A stretch of 64,000 nt of DNA from positions 64,626-128,625 of the forward strand of contig NZ_PZJU01000012.1 in assembly GCF_003206715.1 (NCBI RefSeq). The letters run 5' to 3'. Of this stretch, positions 15,660 through 25,050 are shown one piece after another. A program made the position numbers and the translations under genes. The notes under the pieces are model-generated. The model had not been told where the DNA came from. It was given only the letters and a program-made list of their open reading frames with translations, and did no database searches. Position 1 is the stretch's first letter, and each line of letters begins with the position of its first letter. Source of the stretch: Salinicola peritrichatus (GTDB taxonomy: Bacteria > Pseudomonadota > Gammaproteobacteria > Pseudomonadales > Halomonadaceae).

Positions 15660-18626
15660 TCAGCGCTGCTCGTTATCGACGGTCACTATCACCCGCACGG
15701 CATCCAGACGCAGCGTCGCCCCCTCGATCGCCGCATCCAGCGCACGGCGCTCCGAGCGCAGTGCCTCCAGCTCGTCGTCGCGGATAGCGCCGTTGTGCTG
15801 TGCCAGTGCCTTGAGCCGGGCCAGCTCCACATCCAGGGTATCGCGCATCTGGCACTGGGCCCGTTCCACCAGGGTCGGTAGCTCCCGTTCCGCTTCGCTT
15901 TCGCCACGCTTGAGCAGTGATCGCAACTGGTCGTGTCGGGACTTCAGCAATTCCCGGGCCACGCCTTTCTTGACGCGCTGCAGATTGCGCGACAGGCCGC
16001 TGAAGGTCACCTTGTCGGAGAGATTGGCGCCGCTTTCGTCGAGCAGTACGCGAATTCCGCTATCCGGCAGGAAGCGGCCCACATGCAGCCGTTTGGGGGC
16101 CGGGCAGTGGGTACGGAAGATCAGCTCCAGCATCAGCCGCCCACCGGGAATGCTGGGGTGTTTCAGCAGGGCGAGTGCGGTGTTGCCGAGGCTCGAGTCG
16201 AGCACGCGCTCGAGCAGCGCACCCACCAGCGGGTGCTCCCAGGAGAGCCGCTGAATGTCGTCCCGCGCCAGCGCGCGCGAGCGGGAGTAGGTGGCGGTGA
16301 AGCCTTCGTCGCCCTGGGCCAGTCCCGGCAGGCTATCGAGCATGTGCGAGCCGGGGGCGAGGTGCATTAGGCCGTTGCCGAGATCGCGGCTGTCGACGCC
16401 GAAAATGTCGAGCGCCTGATCGACATAGCGCGGCAGCGCGGGGTCGTTGTCCTGCTCCACCACCGCGCTGACCACGGCATCGGCGCGCTCCGGGCGGCAG
16501 GCATTCCATTCCAGCAGGCGATTGCGCCCGGCCTCGCGCTCCGCCAGGCGCGCGTCGTTGAAGGTGCGGGTCTCCTCGATCAGGGTGTCGAGGCCGCCGT
16601 TTCTATCAAAACAGTCGTCGTCGAGGCTCTCCAGCAGGGCGTCGCTGAACGCCGTGAGCACGTCGCCGCCGGCGGCATGCGGCGTGGTGAAGGCGTCGAG
16701 GCCGTCACGGTACCAGCGCAACAGCGTGGCGCCGGGGCTCCGATCGATCACCGGCACATGGATATCGATAGGGTGCAGTTGGCCAATGCGATCGAGACGG
16801 CCGATGCGCTGTTCGAGCAGGTCCGGATGCCACGGCAGGTCGAACATCACCAAGTGATGGCAGAACTGGAAGTTACGTCCCTCGGAGCCGATCTCGGAGC
16901 AGATCAGCACCTGGCAGCCGCCCTCGTCATCGGCGAAGGCGGCAGCGGCACGATCGCGCTCGACCAGGCTCATCTCCTCATGGAACACCGGTGCCTGAAT
17001 GCCGGCCCGCACGCGTAGCGCTTCGGCCAGATCGATGGCGGTCTGGCGCCAGTGAGCGATCACCAGCACCTTGGTCTGGCGGCCGAGCGTCTCGAGCCGT
17101 TCGAGCAACCACTCGACGCGAGGATCGATCCGCCACCAGGGCGTCTCGCTCTGCAAGGCGTCGTCGTGAACGGCGCGATAGGCGGCCTCGGGGTAAAGGC
17201 GGGCGTCGCGGGTGCCGAGCTCGGCGGCGGTGAGGCGGGCGGCGAAGTGGTCGTTGCCGTCGCGCAGCTCATCGAACTGGCTCCGATAAGTCTCCGGCAT
17301 CGGCAGGGAGTCGACGTGTAGATGCCGCTCCGGAAAACCGCCGACATGACGCCGGCTGTTGCGGAACATCACGCGTCCGGTGCCGTGGCGATCGAGCAGC
17401 TGTTCGCGTAGCTGACGACGAGCGCTCTCCCGCTGCGAGTCGTTGCTTTCCGGGTCGAGCAGGGTCTCCAGCAGCGCGCGGCTGTCGCTGTCGTCGACCA
17501 CCGTGCCGAGGCGGTCACGATCCGCAGCGTCACCCGGCAGGCGCTCGAGCGCATCGATGGCCTCGGCCACCGCCGCATAGCCGGCCTCTTCTTCGCGAAA
17601 GCGCTCGAGGTCCTGGTAGCGGTCCGGGTCGAGCAGACGCAGGCGGGCGAAGTGGCTCTCCAGTCCCATCTGCTCGGGGGTGGCGGTCAGCAGCAGCAGT
17701 CCGTCGATGCGCCGGGCCAGTCGCTCGACACAGCTATAACCGGGTCCTTGCGCCTGCGGCGTCCAGTCGAGGTGGTGCGCTTCGTCGACGATCAGCAGGT
17801 CCCATTGGCAGGATTCGGCCTGGCGCTGGCGGTGCGGGTTGGCAAACAGCCACTGCTGGCTGGCGAGGATGCACTGGCCACTGTCGAAGGGATTGTCGTC
17901 GTCACTGTTTCCACCCCAGGCCTCGCTCTGGGCTTCGTCCAGCAGCGTTACCGACAGCGAGAAGCGGCGCAGCAGCTCGATCAGCCACTGGTGCGTGAGG
18001 CTGGCGGGAACCAGGATCAGCGCGCGGCTGGCGCGACCGGTGAGCAGCAGGCGATGGAGGATCAGCCCGGCCTCGATGGTCTTGCCGAGTCCCACTTCGT
18101 CGGCGAGCAATACACGAGGCGCATGGCGGCGCGAGACCTCGTCGGCGATATAGAGCTGATGCGGGATGAGGTCGATGCGCGGCCCCGCGAGACCGAGTGC
18201 CGGGCTGCGGGCGATACGCTGGTGATGATGCAGTGAGCGGAAACGCAGCTCGAACCAGTCGTTGCGATCGACCTGGCCGGTGAGCAGGCGATCCTGGGCC
18301 TGGTGGAAGCGCATGCTGTCGGAGAGCTTGGCCTCGTCGAGAACCACCGGCTCGCCATCGTCGGTTTCACCGTGATAGATCACGCATCCGTCGCGTTCCT
18401 CGACCCGCCGCACCGTCAGTTGCTGACCGTCGGCAGCATCGATGCGATCACCCTCGGCGAAGACCACGCGGGTCAGCGGGGCCTGGCGTACGCTATAGAT
18501 GCGGGTTTCCTGGCTGGCGGTGAAGAGCACGGTAACGCTGCGGGGGTCGACGCTGAGGATGGTGCCAAGTCCCAGCTCGGTTTCGCCGTCGCTGATCCAA
18601 CGCTGGCCGGGAGTGAAATCGCTCAT
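15660..18626 (-). CDS. rapA: RNA polymerase-associated SNF2-type ATPase RapA
   Basis: Recycles RNA polymerase after transcription by remodelling stalled complexes. This 988-aa protein begins with tandem Tudor-like N-terminal domains (RWISDGETELGLGTI), then a SNF2 ATPase with Walker A ADEVGLGKTIEAG (about 174), DEAHH Walker B (about 277), LTATPEQ, and a helicase C lobe with SEIGSEGRNFQFCHHLVMFDLPWHPDLLEQRIGRLDRIGQ split over motifs V-VI. The C-terminal RapA-specific domain follows. Start ATG 18626 has a GAGG site. The stop lies in the target duplication of the adjacent MITE, and the protein is full length. Confidence 0.93.
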   Translation of the reverse strand: MSDFTPGQRWISDGETELGLGTILSVDPRSVTVLFTASQETRIYSVRQAPLTRVVFAEGDRIDAADGQQLTVRRVEERDGCVIYHGETDDGEPVVLDEAKLSDSMRFHQAQDRLLTGQVDRNDWFELRFRSLHHHQRIARSPALGLAGPRIDLIPHQLYIADEVSRRHAPRVLLADEVGLGKTIEAGLILHRLLLTGRASRALILVPASLTHQWLIELLRRFSLSVTLLDEAQSEAWGGNSDDDNPFDSGQCILASQQWLFANPHRQRQAESCQWDLLIVDEAHHLDWTPQAQGPGYSCVERLARRIDGLLLLTATPEQMGLESHFARLRLLDPDRYQDLERFREEEAGYAAVAEAIDALERLPGDAADRDRLGTVVDDSDSRALLETLLDPESNDSQRESARRQLREQLLDRHGTGRVMFRNSRRHVGGFPERHLHVDSLPMPETYRSQFDELRDGNDHFAARLTAAELGTRDARLYPEAAYRAVHDDALQSETPWWRIDPRVEWLLERLETLGRQTKVLVIAHWRQTAIDLAEALRVRAGIQAPVFHEEMSLVERDRAAAAFADDEGGCQVLICSEIGSEGRNFQFCHHLVMFDLPWHPDLLEQRIGRLDRIGQLHPIDIHVPVIDRSPGATLLRWYRDGLDAFTTPHAAGGDVLTAFSDALLESLDDDCFDRNGGLDTLIEETRTFNDARLAEREAGRNRLLEWNACRPERADAVVSAVVEQDNDPALPRYVDQALDIFGVDSRDLGNGLMHLAPGSHMLDSLPGLAQGDEGFTATYSRSRALARDDIQRLSWEHPLVGALLERVLDSSLGNTALALLKHPSIPGGRLMLELIFRTHCPAPKRLHVGRFLPDSGIRVLLDESGANLSDKVTFSGLSRNLQRVKKGVARELLKSRHDQLRSLLKRGESEAERELPTLVERAQCQMRDTLDVELARLKALAQHNGAIRDDELEALRSERRALDAAIEGATLRLDAVRVIVTVDNEQR

Positions 18627-18723
18627 GATGCCTCGGTGATGTTGTCGCTGCGGGAACGGATGGGCGTGGCATTCTAGCGTAAAGGGAAGATCGCCTTAAG
18701 CGTCGAACGGTTCGGTGTCATTA

Positions 18724-18988
18724 GAGTCTGTTGCCGTTTCAGCGCGAACCGCGTTGCTGCGCCAAATGGCGCCAGGCCAGGCGCGGGATGCCGAGAAGGG
18801 TGGTTCCCTTTTCCAATCCCGCAACGCCGCATGGCGCCATTTGCCGCGCAACCCGAAGGGCCGGGCCAGTTTTTGCACGGTGCTGCGTTATTCGTCGTTC
18901 ATTTGGAACGACCAAATCACGCTCCTCTCGCCTTGCCCCGCACAAAAACTGGCTCCGGCGCGGCCGTGCACGAAACGGCAACATACCC
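18724..18988. mobile_element. 265-bp MITE-like element with TA target duplication (IS630/Tc1-like ends)
   Basis: The ends GAGTCTGTTGCCGTTTC (18724-18740) and the reverse complement of 18972-18988 differ at only two positions. Each end abuts a TA dinucleotide (18722-18723, 18989-18990), the hallmark target of IS630/Tc1-mariner elements. The interior is strongly self-complementary, with nested inverted repeats around AAATGGCGCC (about 18764 and 18836) and GCCAGTTTTTG versus CAAAAACTGGC (about 18865 and 18945). No coding capacity is visible. It lies in the 413-base gap between rapA and a small membrane protein gene. Confidence 0.7.
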
Positions 18989-19039
18989 TATGAATCAGCG
19001 TTACACTGCCGGCTCGGCGGGGGAACGAGGGAGGCGTGA

Positions 19040-19273
19040 ATGGCAGCACTGGGCAGCAACGGCGACGGCTTGCGGCGGCTGGCGATTGCCAGTCAGGCGA
19101 CGGGATTCATCTTGATCATCGTCCTGGAAACCTGGCTGGGCGATAGCGCGAGACCCTGGCAGGGCGTGACTCTGGCGTTGATGTTGACGGCAGCCGCCTG
19201 GCTGGCGCTGGTACGCCGCTACCGGCGCAACAAGCAGCGCCGGCGAGAGATCGAGTCCGCCGACGATACGTGA
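19040..19273 (+). CDS. Small hypothetical membrane protein
   Basis: A 77-aa product with two hydrophobic segments (about residues 17-31 and 42-58) followed by a very basic stretch (RRYRRNKQRRR), so the C-terminus is probably cytoplasmic. A GGGAGG site precedes ATG 19040 with good spacing. No family recognised. Its last codons contain a 15-bp sequence duplicated just downstream (19250-19264 and about 19273-19287), a small tandem duplication reaching the end of the convergent gene. Confidence 0.5.
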   Translation: MAALGSNGDGLRRLAIASQATGFILIIVLETWLGDSARPWQGVTLALMLTAAAWLALVRRYRRNKQRRREIESADDT

Positions 19274-19286
19274 TCGAGTCCGCCGA

Positions 19287-19658
19287 CTATTGGGACTCGA
19301 GGACCGGCGAGCACTGCTCGAGTGTCTTGGCCAGTTTGGGCGGGCGGCTGTCCTCGCTTTCGCCGGGGTCGTGCTCGCGCTGCATCTTGCGTACCTCGGC
19401 GGCACTGAATCGCGCCTGGAGCGCCTTGGTGGCGCATTCGCAGTAACGCTCGACCTTGGGGCCTTCGATACCGGTGGCGGTGATATTGGCGCGACACTGT
19501 GCCTGGGAGGTCTCGATCTCCTTGGCGGACCATGGGATCGGTTGCTCCTCGGCTTGCTGTTTCTCGGTTTCCTGGGCTTGCGCGGAGAATGCCACGAGAG
19601 AAAGCGCCGCGAGAGAGAAGGCGAGGCTGAGCGTGGTCAAGCGGGGTGACAAGAACAT
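19287..19658 (-). CDS. Small secreted/periplasmic hypothetical protein
   Basis: This 123-aa protein has a signal peptide (residues 1-28, hydrophobic core LSLAFSLAALSLVAFSA with an AQA cleavage site). The mature part is charged, with three Cys (CRAN, CECATKAL) that could form disulphides or bind a ligand. The spaced Cys and ALQARFSAAEV resemble small periplasmic proteins of unknown function. An AGGGAG site precedes ATG 19658. It is convergent with the preceding small gene. I do not recognise the family. Confidence 0.6.
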   Translation of the reverse strand: MFLSPRLTTLSLAFSLAALSLVAFSAQAQETEKQQAEEQPIPWSAKEIETSQAQCRANITATGIEGPKVERYCECATKALQARFSAAEVRKMQREHDPGESEDSRPPKLAKTLEQCSPVLESQ

Positions 19659-19835
19659 GGTGATTCTCCCTGAGGGCCGATCTCCGGTGAGGCGCTCATG
19701 GAGAACGCGGGTGCCGGAGGGCGATGCGTGACTCTCTTCTACTCTAGAGGCCCCTCGCTCGGCTGCCCATTGAACCTAAGGTGTCATGGTTCCATGGCCG
19801 GGATCGATGGGCTCAATGCAACGCGAATCAGCATG

Positions 19836-19873
19836 AAAAACGCCCGTTAGGCCGGAGCCTGAACGGGCGTTTC
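19836..19873 (-). terminator. Terminator downstream of tRNA-Pro
   Basis: On the minus strand AACGCCCGTT, a 13-base loop and AACGGGCGTT are followed by a T-run (the AAAAA at 19836-19840 on the plus strand). It lies directly after the 3' CCA of the tRNA. Confidence 0.8.
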
Positions 19874-19881
19874 GAATACGG

Positions 19882-19958
19882 TGGTCGGAGTGACAGGATT
19901 CGAACCTACGACCTCTGCCTCCCGAAGGCAGCGCTCTACCAAGCTGAGCTACACTCCG
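19882..19958 (-). tRNA. tRNA-Pro (anticodon CGG)
   Basis: The minus strand reads a 77-nt cloverleaf with encoded CCA. The acceptor stem CGGAGTG pairs with CACTCCG; the D-arm is AGCTCAGCTTGGTAGAGCG; the anticodon stem CTGCC/GGCAG encloses the loop TTCGGGA, giving anticodon CGG for CCG codons; the T-arm contains GTTCGAATC. A promoter with TATAAT lies upstream and a terminator downstream, so it is a single-gene unit. Confidence 0.95.
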
Positions 19959-19994
19959 ATTTCTCTGCTGCCGAGGGCGACTCGACGGAGCTGC

Positions 19995-20022
19995 ATTATA
20001 CTCATCCCAAGACGCGGCGCAA
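19995..20022 (-). promoter_or_regulatory. Sigma70-type promoter for tRNA-Pro
   Basis: On the minus strand TTGCGC (20022-20017) and TATAAT (20000-19995) are separated by 16 bp, about 37 bases ahead of the mature tRNA 5' end. Confidence 0.65.
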
Positions 20023-20040
20023 CCTTGATCGCAAAGCCTT

Positions 20041-21015
20041 TTAGACGTCACGTTCGACGGCGATGCGTGTCAGTGTCTCCATGCTCTCGCGGTAAGGGCT
20101 CGGTGGCAGAAGTTCGAGTTGCTGTCTGGCCTTTTCGGCCATCTCCTCGGCGCGTCGACGGGTATATTCGAGCGCGCCGGTATCGCGCACGATCGCAAGC
20201 ACGTCGTCGAGTCGCGCGAGGCCGCCATCGGTGATCGCCTGGCGAATCAGTGCAGCCTGCTCCGGGCTGCCATGACGCATGGCGTGGATCAACGGCAGGG
20301 TCGGTTTGCCTTCGGCCAGATCATCGCCGACGTTCTTGCCCATGGTCTCGGCGTCGCCCTGGTAGTCGAGCAGGTCGTCGATCAGTTGGAAGGCCAGCCC
20401 CAGATAGCGGCCGTAGAGCTTGAGTGCGCGCTCCTGCTCGCTGTCGGCCTCGGCCAGGATCGCACCGCTGTGGGAGGCGGCCTCGAACAGCATCGCGGTC
20501 TTGCCCTGGATGGTGTCGAAGTAGTCCGACTCCTCGATGTCGGCGTTGCCGATATTGGTCAGTTGCTGGACTTCGCCCTCGGCGATCACGCAGGTGGCGC
20601 TGGAAAGCACCTGCATGATACGCATCGAGCCCACCTCGACCATCATCTGGAACGAGCGTGAATAGAGGAAATCGCCGACCAGCACCGAAGGTGCGTTGCC
20701 CCAGGTGTCGTTGGCGGTCGGTTTGCCACGGCGCCGGTTCGACTCGTCGACCACGTCGTCGTGCAACAGCGTCGAGGTGTGCATGAACTCGATCAGCGTG
20801 GCCAGCGTGACATGCTTGTCGCCACGATAATCGAGCGCGCGCGCGGCGAGCAGCACGAGTAGCGGACGCAGGCGTTTGCCACCGCTTTCGATGATGTACT
20901 GGCCGATGGTCTCGACCAGAGGGATTCGCGACGCCAATTGATTGAGGATCGTGCGATTGACGGCGGCGAAGTCCTCAGCCACCGATGCATGGATGGATGC
21001 AGCGTTGGATTGCAT
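20041..21015 (-). CDS. ispB: Octaprenyl (polyprenyl) diphosphate synthase
   Basis: A trans-polyprenyl synthase of 324 aa that builds the ubiquinone side chain from IPP and FPP. The two Asp-rich motifs are LLHDDVVDESNRRRG (first DDxxD) and FQLIDDLLDYQGD (second), with GGKRLRPLLV for allylic substrate binding and GNAPSVLVGDFLYSRSF between. ATG 21015 gives the N-terminus expected by comparison with Pseudomonas IspB; an upstream in-frame ATG at 21072 is possible. It is divergent from rplU, the usual arrangement. Confidence 0.9.
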   Translation of the reverse strand: MQSNAASIHASVAEDFAAVNRTILNQLASRIPLVETIGQYIIESGGKRLRPLLVLLAARALDYRGDKHVTLATLIEFMHTSTLLHDDVVDESNRRRGKPTANDTWGNAPSVLVGDFLYSRSFQMMVEVGSMRIMQVLSSATCVIAEGEVQQLTNIGNADIEESDYFDTIQGKTAMLFEAASHSGAILAEADSEQERALKLYGRYLGLAFQLIDDLLDYQGDAETMGKNVGDDLAEGKPTLPLIHAMRHGSPEQAALIRQAITDGGLARLDDVLAIVRDTGALEYTRRRAEEMAEKARQQLELLPPSPYRESMETLTRIAVERDV

Positions 21016-21321
21016 GGTCGGCTTGTCAGTGAATCGGATGGGGCTTGAGTAGGGCCGCTCGAAGCCGGCCATGGCTGTAGACCGAGACCGAGAGAGGCGG
21101 TGTGAGTCGCTATGCTAGGTGGCGCCCCCGGGTGCGTCAAGCAACGCCAGGCCCGGCATGCCGCGTTTGGCTTGCCTCGCGCAGGCGCAGTCGCTATAAT
21201 CCGCGACCCAACTCGTCATGCTCCCTGTCAGATGGTTGCCGGAAGGGGCACCACTCGCCGCAGGTCGACAAAGAGCGCCGATCCCCGATGAGTTGGCCCA
21301 GATGAGTGCCCGGAGAGTATT
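21016..21321. other. Divergent ispB-rplU intergenic region
   Basis: 306 bases without a gene. The only element I can support is the rplU promoter at 21172-21200. There is no clear ispB promoter, hairpin or small ORF. Confidence 0.6.
21172..21200 (+). promoter_or_regulatory. Sigma70-type promoter for rplU-rpmA
   Basis: TTGCCT (21172-21177) and TATAAT (21195-21200) are spaced by exactly 17 bp, about 120 bases before rplU. The leader may hold further control of ribosomal protein synthesis, but no L21 site is identifiable. Confidence 0.7.
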
Positions 21322-21633
21322 ATGTACGCTGTAATCAAGAGCGGCGGTAAGCAATACCGCGTGCAGGAAGGTCAGACACTCAAGCTGGAGAAGCTTGAGA
21401 TCGCGACCGGTGAAACCCTGGAGTTCGACCAGGTTCTGCTGGTTGCCGACGGCGACGACATCAAGGTCGGCGCGCCGTTGGTCGACGGTGCCAAGGTGGC
21501 TGCGGAAATCGTCTCCCACGGTCGTGGCGACAAGGTGCAGATCATCAAGTTCCGTCGCCGCAAGCACCACATGAAGCGTCAGGGCCACCGTCAGTGGTTC
21601 ACTGAAGTCAAGATCACTGGGATTTCCGCCTAA
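21322..21633 (+). CDS. rplU: 50S ribosomal protein L21
   Basis: A 103-aa 23S rRNA-binding protein. [14 protein letters not shown] at the start and the C-terminal [25 protein letters not shown] block are diagnostic for bL21. First gene of the rplU-rpmA pair, 36 bases before rpmA. Confidence 0.98.
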   Translation: MYAVIKSGGKQYRVQEGQTLKLEKLEIATGETLEFDQVLLVADGDDIKVGAPLVDGAKVAAEIVSHGRGDKVQIIKFRRRKHHMKRQGHRQWFTEVKITGISA

Positions 21634-21669
21634 GCGCGGGATATTCCTCCCCAGAGAGAGGTATTAACC

Positions 21670-21927
21670 ATGGCTCACAAGAAGGCCGCCGGTAGTACGC
21701 GTAACGGTCGCGATTCCGAATCCAAACGCCTGGGTGTCAAGCTGTTCGGTGGACAGAAGGCTACGGCCGGTAACATCATCGTTCGTCAGCGTGGCACCAA
21801 GTTCCATCCGGGAACCGGCGTGGGTATCGGCAAGGACCACACGCTGTTTGCGCTCAACGACGGCGTGATCAAGTTCGAGCAGAAAGGCCCAAAGAACCGC
21901 AAGTTCGTGAGCGTGGTCTCCGCCTGA
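21670..21927 (+). CDS. rpmA: 50S ribosomal protein L27
   Basis: An 85-aa protein whose N-terminal tail reaches the peptidyl transferase centre. [26 protein letters not shown] and [16 protein letters not shown] are all present. The N-terminus starts directly with AHKKA, so it needs no L27-specific protease cleavage as in Firmicutes. A strong terminator follows. Confidence 0.98.
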   Translation: MAHKKAAGSTRNGRDSESKRLGVKLFGGQKATAGNIIVRQRGTKFHPGTGVGIGKDHTLFALNDGVIKFEQKGPKNRKFVSVVSA

Positions 21928-21947
21928 GACTTCACGAACACTGGTTG

Positions 21948-21975
21948 AAAAAGCCCCGCCCAGGCGGGGCTTTTT
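21948..21975 (+). terminator. Rho-independent terminator after rpmA
   Basis: A G+C-rich stem (GCCCCGCC with GGCGGGGC) flanked by A-run and T-run lies 20 bases after rpmA and separates it from obgE. Confidence 0.9.
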
Positions 21976-22036
21976 CGTTTTTGCGGCATTATCTTGCAGC
22001 ATCCATGCGCGCGGCGCCCGCCGCCGGGAGAGTGAC

Positions 22037-23230
22037 ATGCAGTTCGTCGACGAAACCTCGATTACCGTCGAAGCCGGCAAGGGCGGCAATGGCTGTCTCA
22101 GCTTCCGGCGTGAAAAGTTCGTGCCCAGGGGCGGCCCCGATGGCGGTGATGGCGGCCATGGCGGCAGCGTCTACCTGATCGGCGATGAATCGCTGAACAC
22201 CTTGATCGACTTCAAGTATCAGCGCTTCTACAAGGCGCAGAACGGTCAGCCCGGCCAGGGCCGCCAGATGAGCGGCAAGGCCGGCGACGATCTTCACGTC
22301 AAGGTGCCGGTCGGCACCACGGTGATCGACGAGGATACGCTCGAAGTGATCGCCGACGTCACTGCGGAAGGGCAAGTGGTGCTGGTCGCCCAGGGCGGGC
22401 GGCGCGGGCTCGGCAACATCCATTTCAAGTCCTCGACCAATCGCGCGCCGCGGCGGACCACGCCGGGCACCGAGGGCGAGCGGCGCAAGCTACGCCTGGA
22501 GATGAAGGTGATGGCCGATGTCGGCCTGCTGGGCATGCCCAATGCCGGCAAGTCGACGCTGATCCGTGCGGTCTCGGCGGCCAAGCCCAAGGTCGCCGAC
22601 TATCCCTTCACCACGCTGGTGCCCAACCTCGGGGTGGTCAAGCTCGGCACCCATGAGCACTTCGTCATGGCCGACGTGCCCGGGTTGATCGAAGGCGCTT
22701 CCGATGGCGCCGGTCTCGGCCTGCGCTTTCTCAAGCACCTGACCCGCACGCGACTGTTGCTGCACGTGGTCGATGCCGCGCCGTTCGACGAGTCCGACCC
22801 GGTCGAAGCCGTGCGGGCGATCGCCGGCGAGCTGGAACGCTTCTCGCCGACATTGGCCGAGCTGCCGCGCTGGCTGGTGATCAACAAGCTGGACCTGCTG
22901 CCGGAAGACGAGCGCGAGGCGCGCGTCGCCGACATCGTTTCACGGCTCGGCTGGGGCGGTCCGGTGTTCCGGATCGCGGCCATCGCCGGCGAGGGTACCG
23001 ATGAGCTCGTCCAGGCGGCCTATCGGTGGCTCACCGAGCAGCGTCGGCTCGAACACGAGGACGAGGAGGCGGCCGAGCGCGAGCGTGAGATGCGGGCCCG
23101 CATGGAGGCCGAATCGGTGGCGCGGGTCGAAGCGCACCAGGCGCGTTTGCGAGTCAAGCGCGGCGAAGTGAACGACGATGACGACTTCGATGATGACGAC
23201 TATGACGTCGAGGTCGAATACACCCGCTGA
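22037..23230 (+). CDS. obgE: GTPase ObgE/CgtA
   Basis: Essential GTPase that binds the 50S subunit and links ribosome assembly to the stringent response. The 397-aa protein has the Gly-rich Obg fold (residues 1-158), then the G domain with G1 GMPNAGKST (about 166), G3 DVPGLIEGA and G4 NKLD. The long acidic tail ([16 protein letters not shown]) is typical of proteobacterial members. Its place after rplU-rpmA is conserved; a terminator at 21948 suggests its own promoter or read-through. Confidence 0.96.
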   Translation: MQFVDETSITVEAGKGGNGCLSFRREKFVPRGGPDGGDGGHGGSVYLIGDESLNTLIDFKYQRFYKAQNGQPGQGRQMSGKAGDDLHVKVPVGTTVIDEDTLEVIADVTAEGQVVLVAQGGRRGLGNIHFKSSTNRAPRRTTPGTEGERRKLRLEMKVMADVGLLGMPNAGKSTLIRAVSAAKPKVADYPFTTLVPNLGVVKLGTHEHFVMADVPGLIEGASDGAGLGLRFLKHLTRTRLLLHVVDAAPFDESDPVEAVRAIAGELERFSPTLAELPRWLVINKLDLLPEDEREARVADIVSRLGWGGPVFRIAAIAGEGTDELVQAAYRWLTEQRRLEHEDEEAAEREREMRARMEAESVARVEAHQARLRVKRGEVNDDDDFDDDDYDVEVEYTR

Positions 23231-23311
23231 AGGCAACGTGAACGGCAGAGCCGCCCGAACCCGGTCGGGGTCCAGGAGTGGTCAGGTGGCGGTGAGCGAG
23301 GGAGAGTGGAA

Positions 23312-24448
23312 ATGACGGCGGATCGGCAATCGGGGCGTCAGGTGCTGAAAGACGCGCGGCGGGTCGTGGTCAAGATCGGCAGTGCGCTCTTGACCAACGA
23401 CGGTCGCGGGCTCGACGAGGCGGCGATCGGTGGCTGGGTCGACCAGATGGCCGAGCTGCACCGCCGTGGCATCGAAGTGGTGCTGGTCTCCTCGGGCTCG
23501 ATTGCCGAAGGCATGGTGCGACTCGGCTGGCACACCCGCCCGAGCGCCGTGCATGAACTGCAGGCCGCCGCCGCGGTAGGGCAGAGCGGGCTTTCGCAGT
23601 GTTACGAAACCCATTTTGCCCGCCATGGCCTGCGCAGCGCCCAGGTGCTGCTGACTCACGATGACCTCTCCAACCGCAAGCGCTATCTCAACGCGCGTTC
23701 GGCGCTGCGCACGCTGGTCCAGCTCGGTGTGGTCCCGGTGATCAACGAGAACGATACCGTGGTCACCGACGAGATCCGCTTCGGCGACAACGACACCCTG
23801 GGCGCGCTGGTCGCCAACCTGCTCGAGGCCGATGCGCTGTTGATCCTGACCGATCAGGAGGGGCTTTTCGATGCCGATCCACGCCAGCATCCCGCAGCCA
23901 AACTGATCGGCGAGGGCAAAGCCGACGACCCGGCCCTGGATGCGGTGGCCGGTGGTGGTGGCGTGTTGGGGCGCGGCGGCATGGCGACCAAGCTGCGGGC
24001 GGCGCGGCTGGCCGCGCGTTCGGGAGCCGTGACGGCGATCGCCAGTGGGCGCCAGCCGCAGGTGCTGATCCGGTTGCTCGAGGGCGAGTCGCTGGGAACA
24101 TTGCTGCGTCCCGATCACGCGCCGTTGGCGGCGCGCAAGCGCTGGCTTGCCGGCCAGTTGCAAGTCCGTGGCACGCTGACGCTGGACCCCGGCGCGGTGA
24201 GGGTGTTGCGCTCGCAGGGGTCGAGCCTGCTGCCGGTCGGCGTCAAGCAGGTGCAGGGCGCGTTCAAGCGTGGCGACATGGTGGTCTGCGTCGACGAGCA
24301 GGGCGCGCGCGTGGCCAAGGGGCTGATCAACTATTCGAGTGTCGATGCCGCCCGGCTCGTGGGGCAGCCGAGCCAGCGGATCGCCGAAATCCTGGGTTAC
24401 ATGGAAGCGCCGGAACTGATTCATCGCGACAACCTCGTGGTGCTGTGA
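23312..24448 (+). CDS. proB: Glutamate 5-kinase
   Basis: First step of proline synthesis (ATP-dependent phosphorylation of glutamate). The 378-aa protein has an amino acid kinase domain starting [18 protein letters not shown], with SSGSIAEGM and [20 protein letters not shown], and a C-terminal PUA domain (about 285-370, [25 protein letters not shown] split by the RGD turn). ATG 23312 follows GGGAG; GTG 23306 is an alternative. The obgE-proB order is conserved in gammaproteobacteria. In a halophile this step also feeds osmolyte proline. Confidence 0.95.
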   Translation: MTADRQSGRQVLKDARRVVVKIGSALLTNDGRGLDEAAIGGWVDQMAELHRRGIEVVLVSSGSIAEGMVRLGWHTRPSAVHELQAAAAVGQSGLSQCYETHFARHGLRSAQVLLTHDDLSNRKRYLNARSALRTLVQLGVVPVINENDTVVTDEIRFGDNDTLGALVANLLEADALLILTDQEGLFDADPRQHPAAKLIGEGKADDPALDAVAGGGGVLGRGGMATKLRAARLAARSGAVTAIASGRQPQVLIRLLEGESLGTLLRPDHAPLAARKRWLAGQLQVRGTLTLDPGAVRVLRSQGSSLLPVGVKQVQGAFKRGDMVVCVDEQGARVAKGLINYSSVDAARLVGQPSQRIAEILGYMEAPELIHRDNLVVL

Positions 24449-24740
24449 GAATGCATTGGCCCGAGGCCCGCGCATGGCGGTTTGTGTCGTCTTTCCGGGG
24501 AGAAATGGATCAACCGGTCGCTAGTATCGGCTGCAAAGGCTGTGATAGAATCCCGCATCCTCTCAGACATGGCCCGTGAAGACTGTCCTTGAACGGCAGT
24601 CGTTGCGACCCGAGGCGCGTGCGGTTCGGGCGTGACTTGAACATTTGGCCGAATCATTCAGGGCTGGCCTGAAGCGGTTTCGAGTGGCCCTGGTGATTTA
24701 ACTTACAGAATTGACTGTCAACATCTCCAAGGAGTCGACG

Positions 24741-25007
24741 GTGGCGAATACCAAGCAGGCGCGCAAGCGCGCACGTCAGGCGGAAGACCGCCGCAAGCAC
24801 AACGCAAGTCAGCGTTCCATGGTGCGTACCTACATCAAGCGCGTGATCAAGGCCATTCAGGCTGGCGATCAGACTCAGGCGAACGCCGAGTTCAAGGCGG
24901 CTCAGCCGGTCATCGACCGCATCGCCGACAAGGACACCCTCTCCAAGAAGAAGGCGGCGCGTATCAAGAGTCGCTTGAACAAGCGAATTAAGGCGCTGGC
25001 TGCCTAA
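24741..25007 (+). CDS. rpsT: 30S ribosomal protein S20
   Basis: An 88-aa very basic 16S rRNA-binding protein (ANTKQARKRARQAEDRRKHNAS, SRLNKRIKALAA). The start is GTG 24741, preceded by AAGGAG. An in-frame upstream start (24711) would add ten residues not seen in the family. Unusual start codons are known for rpsT and may matter for autoregulation. The 292 bases before it contain no clear gene or promoter. Confidence 0.96.
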   Translation: MANTKQARKRARQAEDRRKHNASQRSMVRTYIKRVIKAIQAGDQTQANAEFKAAQPVIDRIADKDTLSKKKAARIKSRLNKRIKALAA

Positions 25008-25024
25008 GCCGGACGCGCTTGACG

Positions 25025-25050
25025 AAAAACCGGCTTCGGCCGGTTTTTTT
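25025..25050 (+). terminator. Rho-independent terminator after rpsT
   Basis: An ACCGGC-TTCG-GCCGGT hairpin with a UUCG tetraloop and seven T residues, 18 bases after the rpsT stop. Confidence 0.95.
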
